DNA of 64,000 nt from the NCBI GenBank assembly GCA_938033695.1, contig CALHKE010000019.1, positions 62,001 to 126,000 of the forward strand, given 5' to 3'. The stretch is from an uncultured Candidatus Saccharibacteria bacterium (GTDB lineage Bacteria; Patescibacteriota; Saccharimonadia; Saccharimonadales; Saccharimonadaceae). The position numbers and the translations under genes were made by a program. How positions within the stretch are numbered: position 1 is the first letter of the stretch; every line of letters begins with the position of its first letter. The notes below the pieces were generated by a model that worked only from the letters and a program-made list of their open reading frames with translations, ran no database searches and was not told the DNA's origin. Of this stretch, positions 59,561 through 64,000 are shown in pieces.

Positions 59561-59636
59561 AAAATCTCAAATCTGAAAATCTGAAAACCTTAAAATCTTA
59601 AAATCTGAAAATCTGAAAATCTGAAAATCTGAAAAT
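59561..59636. repeat. Octamer microsatellite (AAAATCTG)n between rpsT and holA
   Basis: About nine tandem, partly degenerate copies of AAAATCTG, including variants AAAACCTT and AAAATCTT. They lie directly between the rpsT terminator and the holA stop. Confidence 0.88.
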
Positions 59637-59641
59637 TAATT

Positions 59642-60271
59642 TTAAAGATTAGGAATTCTGAGTAATAATCCTTCAAGTAATACCCAGGGTTCTTTACTAA
59701 AATCCGTCGATTTTACTAGCACATCGATTTTAGCTAATTCTTTTAGAATCACTCTGGCTTTTTTGGGATTTCGCTCCAGTAAATCACAGGCCTTTTTCGT
59801 CCAAGCGCCAATCGTCGCATAAGGATCGTTATCGGATTCAATAGATTGCAAATTTTTTACCGCGCGTCTGCCATCCGTCATTGCTAAATCAAAAATTCGA
59901 AACACTGCGTTACGATCCACTGTTTGTTCTGCCGCTGCAAAAGTTTCGAATTTAATCTCCGAATTAGTTTTTGCCAGCTTCACTAGTTCCTTATAAACCG
60001 CCCCACGCTTATCGAGTTTAGTTTCAAGTAGAACAATTTTATGTGGCGTATTTATTAAGTTTGGCAGTTTCTCCACCAAATCTTTTTTCAAAAATAAATC
60101 CTTAATCAAGATTCGACGCTCCGCCTCAAAAAAAGTCACGCCGAGAAAAATCGATTCCAGTTCTGCCAGGCTGATATTATCCGCATCGATAATCTCGATT
60201 TTTCCCCCCAAAATCATCCGGGCTTTTTGCTCGGCTTTTTTGCGATCTTCGCCGTCGAAAATATAAATCAT
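59642..60271 (-). CDS. holA: DNA polymerase III delta subunit-like protein (HolA, short)
   Basis: The 209-aa protein begins MIYIFDGEDRKKAEQKARMI, as expected of HolA-type delta. It has the ETKLDKRGAVYKEL and FETFAAAEQT segments and a C-terminal helical part. Delta opens the sliding clamp within the clamp loader. It is far shorter than the usual 320-340 aa and lacks a clear Walker motif, as delta does. Convergence with rpsT is the typical holA location and supports the call. It lies 7 bp downstream of fpg with TTAAGG before the ATG. Confidence 0.72.
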   Translation of the reverse strand: MIYIFDGEDRKKAEQKARMILGGKIEIIDADNISLAELESIFLGVTFFEAERRILIKDLFLKKDLVEKLPNLINTPHKIVLLETKLDKRGAVYKELVKLAKTNSEIKFETFAAAEQTVDRNAVFRIFDLAMTDGRRAVKNLQSIESDNDPYATIGAWTKKACDLLERNPKKARVILKELAKIDVLVKSTDFSKEPWVLLEGLLLRIPNL

Positions 60272-60278
60272 TTAAACC

Positions 60279-61232
60279 TTAAAATTTCTTTTGACAATGC
60301 GGGCAAAGATGCGTGCCACGCCCCGCCACTTTAATTTTAATAATTTCCGTACCACATCGTTCACACGGTTCACCCTCGCGACGAAAAACTTTGGCAAACT
60401 TGGTTAAATAATCACCCTTCGTGCCATCGGCTTTCACGTAAGTCGCCATCGTACTGCCACCAGAATCAATCGATTCCTGCATCACCGTACGCGCGCCAAT
60501 TAAAAGCTGATGAATTTCTTCATCGGTCAAACTTTCTACGATACGTTCTGGGTGGATTTTAGCAAAATAAAGAGACTCGTCTGCATAGATATTACCGAGG
60601 CCACAAATCACTGTTTGGTCTAGAATCGTCGGCTTAATCAAAGCTTTTTTATGTCGCATCAAATTCTTTTTGAACTCTTCATCCGTCATATCCCACGGCT
60701 CTTTGGCGAGCTTCTTGATGAATGGCTCATTTTCTACTTCGCTAGTTTCTAGTACTTTACAAAAACCAAACTTTCTCTGATCATTAAAATAAAGCGTACC
60801 GATTTGTTCCAGTTCACTGGCCGCAGTTTTTTCGCAAATCTCAAATTCCACACGTGTCTGTTTATTCGGTAAACCTCCATAAAAACTTTCGCTGGGATGT
60901 CCGCCCGAAAAACCATCCTTATCGAATAGTTCCGTTTTAAAATCACCTTGCGAAATCATCTTCACGAAATCTTTACCAGATTCTGTCCCGAGATTTCGAT
61001 AAATTAATTGCCCGGTCATTCTCAGATGCACCATCATTGAAACGCCATTTTCGAAATCAAAAATCAAGGCCTTACCGAAACGGCGCATGCCCAAAATCTT
61101 TTGTCCTTCGATTAATTCTTTTGGTCCATGAAAAGAAGAGAGGGAACTAATTTTGACTTTTCCCACAGATTTATCTTTAGTAAATTTCAAAACCCCCCTG
61201 AGGATTGTTTCAACTTCTGGTAACTCTGGCAT
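60279..61232 (-). CDS. mutM: Formamidopyrimidine-DNA glycosylase (Fpg/MutM)
   Basis: Fpg removes 8-oxoguanine and nicks the abasic site. The N-terminal catalytic Pro2-Glu3 is in MPELPEVETI. The beta-clamp Lys lies in MRRFGKALIF, and MMVHLRMTGQL and GLGNIYADESL (H2TH) follow. The C-terminal zinc finger is CERCGTEIIKIKVAGRGTHLCPHC. At 317 aa it is about 45 longer than typical because of an insertion around residues 80-120. The ATG is 6 nt after TATAAT (61244-61239), a leaderless-type start. Confidence 0.95.
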   Translation of the reverse strand: MPELPEVETILRGVLKFTKDKSVGKVKISSLSSFHGPKELIEGQKILGMRRFGKALIFDFENGVSMMVHLRMTGQLIYRNLGTESGKDFVKMISQGDFKTELFDKDGFSGGHPSESFYGGLPNKQTRVEFEICEKTAASELEQIGTLYFNDQRKFGFCKVLETSEVENEPFIKKLAKEPWDMTDEEFKKNLMRHKKALIKPTILDQTVICGLGNIYADESLYFAKIHPERIVESLTDEEIHQLLIGARTVMQESIDSGGSTMATYVKADGTKGDYLTKFAKVFRREGEPCERCGTEIIKIKVAGRGTHLCPHCQKKF

Positions 61233-61310
61233 ACCTCTATTATAACCGTGTTAGTTTTCCTTGCAACCCCAAGATGATTATGTTATATTTTAAGAGGAAA
61301 AGAGTCAAAA

Positions 61311-63635
61311 ATGCAAACAAATAATCAAAATTCAAATTCACCTATTAATCCTAAACTCGGTAGTAGTGTCACTAATGCCATTAAAAATGCCGAAGCTGGC
61401 GAACTGCCGGCTCTTGATGATATCAGTAATATTGCTAACCGGGTGGTCGAAAAAATCAAAGCCAGTGAAAATATTTTGATTGCGCTTTCCAAAAATCCGA
61501 ATATCGATGAAATTTCCGCCGCGCTCGGTCTTGCCATGATTCTTGACACTATGCGTAAGCATGTTACGGCGATCTTTTCCGGCCAGGTGCCAAATGTTTT
61601 GCAATTTTTGAAACCAGAAGAAACTTTTGAAAAAACCACCAATAGTTTGCAGGATTTTATTATTGCTCTCAGTAAGGATAAAGTTGATCATATTAGCTAT
61701 AAAATCGAAGGTGATTTCGTTAAAGTCTATGTTACGCCGTACAAGGCTACCATTGGCCAATCCGACCTCAGTATGTCTCATGGTGACTACAATGTCGACC
61801 TAGTTATTTGTTTTAATGTCATTTCTGGTGATGAAATTGACCCAGCGCTTTCCGAATATGGTCGCATTATGCACGATGCCACTGCGATTAATCTTACTGT
61901 CGATACTCCGGGTCGTTTTGCTGAACTCGAATGGCAGGACTCTAATGTTTCCTCTATCTCTGAAATGATTGTGGGTCTGGCCGATAGACTTGGGTTAGCC
62001 AGCTTTAGTGAGCAGGTTGCAACCGCTCTCTTAACTGGTATCGTCGCTTCTACGGATCATTTTTCTAATCCACGTACTTCATCAAATACTATGTCGATCG
62101 CCTCGAAATTGATGTCCTTTGGTGCCAACCAGCAATTAATTTCTTCTCAAATTATGGAGAAAATAAAAACTCCAGACGAGGCGCAAGCTCCAGTCACCCC
62201 TGCTGCTGCTGAAGCTCCAGCCGCGTCAAATCCTGCGAGCGCCGAATCTCAAGTTGCTGAAGCTCCAGTTGCGCCAAACCCTCCGGTTGCTCCCGCCGCT
62301 CCTACTATGCCTGCCACTTCTGTTGCCCCTGTCATCCCATCCGCTCCTGCCGACTTGGTTACGCCTGCTGCTCCAGCACCTGTAATGTCCACCCCACTTT
62401 CGGAAAACACTCTTGATTATATTGAAATTGAACCAAATCCTAATCAAACACTTGATGGTCAACCTCTTGAGTTTCAATCAAATCCGGCTGCTCAATCCTT
62501 TGAATCTCAAATTTCTCCAACACCTCAGGCAATCGAGTCTCAGTCGGCTCCAATCCCTCAATCTCTTGAACCTCAGCAAGCTCCAGCTTATCAAGCTCCG
62601 ATCAATCCTGCCGCCGCCGCGGCCTCGGCCGTGATGGAAGATAATTTCATCCAAAACCCTGAACCTAGTTTACCTCAGCCAAACTACACTAATGAAACGC
62701 CAAATTATCAGGCGCCAGTCATGCCGACTCCCCCACTTAATTTTGCACAAAACCTTGCTACATCAGCCCCATTCGCTGCACCGGCTCCACTTGCTACGTC
62801 AGTCCCACTTACTCAAACAGCTCCACTTGCTCAGTCAACTCCACTTGTTACACCAATTCCACAAGAGCAACCGATGCAATATTCGGCTCCAGTCCAGCCA
62901 GCCCAGCAGATCCAGCAAGTTCAGCCAGTCCAACCGATTCAGCCAACCCAGTACGTTCAACCAACGCAGTATCCTGAACCAGCCTCTCCTGTTCAGCCGA
63001 TGCAATTTACTGCTCCAGTCTCTCAAGCTCAATCCATGCCATATGTCGAACCAATGCAGCCTACGCCAATGGCCGCTCCATCAGAGCCAGTTCAATTTAC
63101 GCAACCAGTACAGCCTATGGCGCCAGTACCACCAGTACAACCAATGGAACCGATGCAGTCAATGCCTCCAGTTCCACCAGCTCCAATGATTTTTGATGCT
63201 GCTTCTATGCCAAATCAACCGCTGACTAACGACCAAGCATTTGTTAATTCAGCACCAGTCGACTTAATGCCACCGATGCCACCAATGCCACCAGAGGCCC
63301 CATTGACTCCAGATGTTGATTTCTTCGCTCAGGCTGCTGCTGCCACTGAGGCTGCCCAGTTAAATCAGTCCCCAATTAACTCAGTAGCTTCCAGCCCGAT
63401 TCCTGCCGACTTAGATCCAGTATCGACTCCGACCCCAGCTCCAGTAGAGGCTCCAGCCGAACCACCACTCCGTACTTTTGCTTCAGACTCGCCACTGATT
63501 TCTCAGCCAGTCGATACGACCGCTCCAGCCGCCGCTCCAATCGCTGAACCAGCTGCGATTTTCTCACCAGAAGAGCCAGCCGAACCAGCACCAGCTAAGA
63601 TTGACCCAACCGCCTTTCATATTCCAGGAATGTAA
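61311..63635 (+). CDS. Degenerate DHH/NrnA-like domain fused to a long Pro/Ala/Gln-rich tail
   Basis: The 774-aa protein has a folded N-terminus (about 30-290) that follows the NrnA/DHH phosphoesterase plan. ALSKNPNIDEISAALGLAMIL stands where H-x-x-PDGD is expected, AINLTVDTPG where the DHH motif is, and LTGIVASTDHFSNPRTS in the third motif. Most metal ligands appear replaced, so it is probably not an active nuclease. Residues 295-774 are disordered, with many PVQPMQ-, APLAQ- and PAAP-type repeats and no membrane helix. truB starts 2 bp downstream, while rbfA, the usual truB neighbour, is absent. AAGAGGA precedes the ATG. Confidence 0.75.
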   Translation: MQTNNQNSNSPINPKLGSSVTNAIKNAEAGELPALDDISNIANRVVEKIKASENILIALSKNPNIDEISAALGLAMILDTMRKHVTAIFSGQVPNVLQFLKPEETFEKTTNSLQDFIIALSKDKVDHISYKIEGDFVKVYVTPYKATIGQSDLSMSHGDYNVDLVICFNVISGDEIDPALSEYGRIMHDATAINLTVDTPGRFAELEWQDSNVSSISEMIVGLADRLGLASFSEQVATALLTGIVASTDHFSNPRTSSNTMSIASKLMSFGANQQLISSQIMEKIKTPDEAQAPVTPAAAEAPAASNPASAESQVAEAPVAPNPPVAPAAPTMPATSVAPVIPSAPADLVTPAAPAPVMSTPLSENTLDYIEIEPNPNQTLDGQPLEFQSNPAAQSFESQISPTPQAIESQSAPIPQSLEPQQAPAYQAPINPAAAAASAVMEDNFIQNPEPSLPQPNYTNETPNYQAPVMPTPPLNFAQNLATSAPFAAPAPLATSVPLTQTAPLAQSTPLVTPIPQEQPMQYSAPVQPAQQIQQVQPVQPIQPTQYVQPTQYPEPASPVQPMQFTAPVSQAQSMPYVEPMQPTPMAAPSEPVQFTQPVQPMAPVPPVQPMEPMQSMPPVPPAPMIFDAASMPNQPLTNDQAFVNSAPVDLMPPMPPMPPEAPLTPDVDFFAQAAAATEAAQLNQSPINSVASSPIPADLDPVSTPTPAPVEAPAEPPLRTFASDSPLISQPVDTTAPAAAPIAEPAAIFSPEEPAEPAPAKIDPTAFHIPGM

Positions 63636-63637
63636 AA

Positions 63638-64000
63638 ATGAACTCAGAACCAAACTTACCTCAGACCAATTCTCATACCGAAAATCCAGAATCAATCATT
63701 AATCTCGATCCGCGTCAAAATCCGGATATATTATTAATCGACAAACCGGATCAGATGACTTCCTTTGGCGTGGTTGCTCGGATTCGTCGAAAGCTTAGTG
63801 AGCAGGAGGGGAAGAAGGTAAAAGTCGGTCACACTGGTACTCTTGATCCTTTCGCCACCGGGCTCCTAATTATTTTGACTCATAAGGCTACTAAGCTTTC
63901 GGACACTTTTTTGAAGCTTGATAAATGGTATGAGGCCACTATCGAGCTTGGCAAATCCAGCACTACGGGTGATCCTGAGGGTGAGATTACTACTTATGAG
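63638..64000 (+). CDS. truB: tRNA pseudouridine synthase TruB, 3' end outside the window
   Basis: TruB makes pseudouridine 55 in the tRNA T arm. The visible 121 residues have a polar N-terminal extension of about 25 residues, then ILLIDKPDQMTSFGVVARIR and the catalytic-Asp motif GHTGTLDPFATGLLIIL, then KWYEATIELGKSSTTGDPEG. The frame is open to the last base. It begins 2 bp after the preceding stop, so it is probably coupled with it. Confidence 0.93.
   Translation, partial: MNSEPNLPQTNSHTENPESIINLDPRQNPDILLIDKPDQMTSFGVVARIRRKLSEQEGKKVKVGHTGTLDPFATGLLIILTHKATKLSDTFLKLDKWYEATIELGKSSTTGDPEGEITTYE

Noticed and set aside
59561..59636. Possible CRISPR-like array
   Set aside because: Units are 8 bp and contiguous, without spacers, and no cas genes are present. 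It is a microsatellite. No other direct-repeat array with spacers was seen in the window.
61338..61781. 147-aa minus-strand ORF opposite the DHH-like gene
   Set aside because: No promoter or Shine-Dalgarno. The plus strand has a clear protein domain and proper start signals.

Overview
The window looks like a chromosomal piece of a reduced-genome Candidate Phyla Radiation bacterium, most probably Candidatus Saccharibacteria (TM7). This is an inference from several things read together: a Gram-positive-type envelope gene set (bifunctional PBP, MurA, MurB, UppP, an Rpf-like factor, a BY-kinase with a CpsB phosphatase), a long VirB6/TrbL-like protein, a PMM2-type phosphomannomutase, many tail-anchored low-complexity proteins, and no amino-acid or nucleotide biosynthesis. 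TGA is used as an ordinary stop, so the Gly recoding of SR1/Gracilibacteria does not apply. About 50 protein genes and three tRNA genes (Gly-TCC, His-GTG, Leu-CAG) are supported. No rRNA gene, CRISPR array or transposase was seen.

Layout. 1-8.1 kb: SPFH protein (cut by the window edge), tilS and lepA back to back, an adenylate-kinase-like protein, CIRCE-hrcA-grpE, and a phosphoketolase encoded as two overlapping cistrons. 8.1-19.5 kb: PIN-TRAM protein, large PBP, tyrS, recA-recX, phosphomannomutase with a PRC-barrel protein, tpiA, and a tail-anchored coiled-coil protein. 19.5-31.5 kb is the accessory region: tRNA-Gly/His with a duplicated tRNA 3' end, a frameshifted BspA-like surface protein, a GYG-repeat protein, a three-gene membrane cassette of unknown function enclosed by nested inverted repeats, an MPKTG-type surface protein, a hairpin-rich intergenic region, a VirB6/TrbL-like operon containing a G9 tract, and tRNA-Leu. 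31.6-64 kb is mostly housekeeping: two UvrD-family helicases, murB-folD-gpmI, galU, a MurA with an N-terminal XRE helix-turn-helix, rsmA, an Rpf-like protein, metG, an aquaporin with a Cys/His tail, pheST, an FKBP, capsule regulators, a compact unit with a 26-codon ORF, aspS, uppP, rpsT, holA, fpg, a DHH-derived protein with a long Pro-rich tail, and the start of truB.

Working together: PMM and GalU can supply sugar precursors for surface glycans, and the BY-kinase/CpsB pair would control capsule export. MurA, MurB, UppP, PBP and Rpf serve peptidoglycan. TpiA, GpmI and the phosphoketolase indicate sugar fermentation. HrcA with CIRCE indicates classical heat-shock control of hrcA-grpE.

The main items for a second look are the nested-inverted-repeat cassette (22.3-25.25 kb), a recurring TATAAT-about-6-nt-ATG arrangement that implies many leaderless mRNAs, the XRE-MurA fusion, the split phosphoketolase, possible contingency tracts (A6, G9), and two candidate structured RNA units (about 26.7-26.9 and 56.07-56.31 kb).
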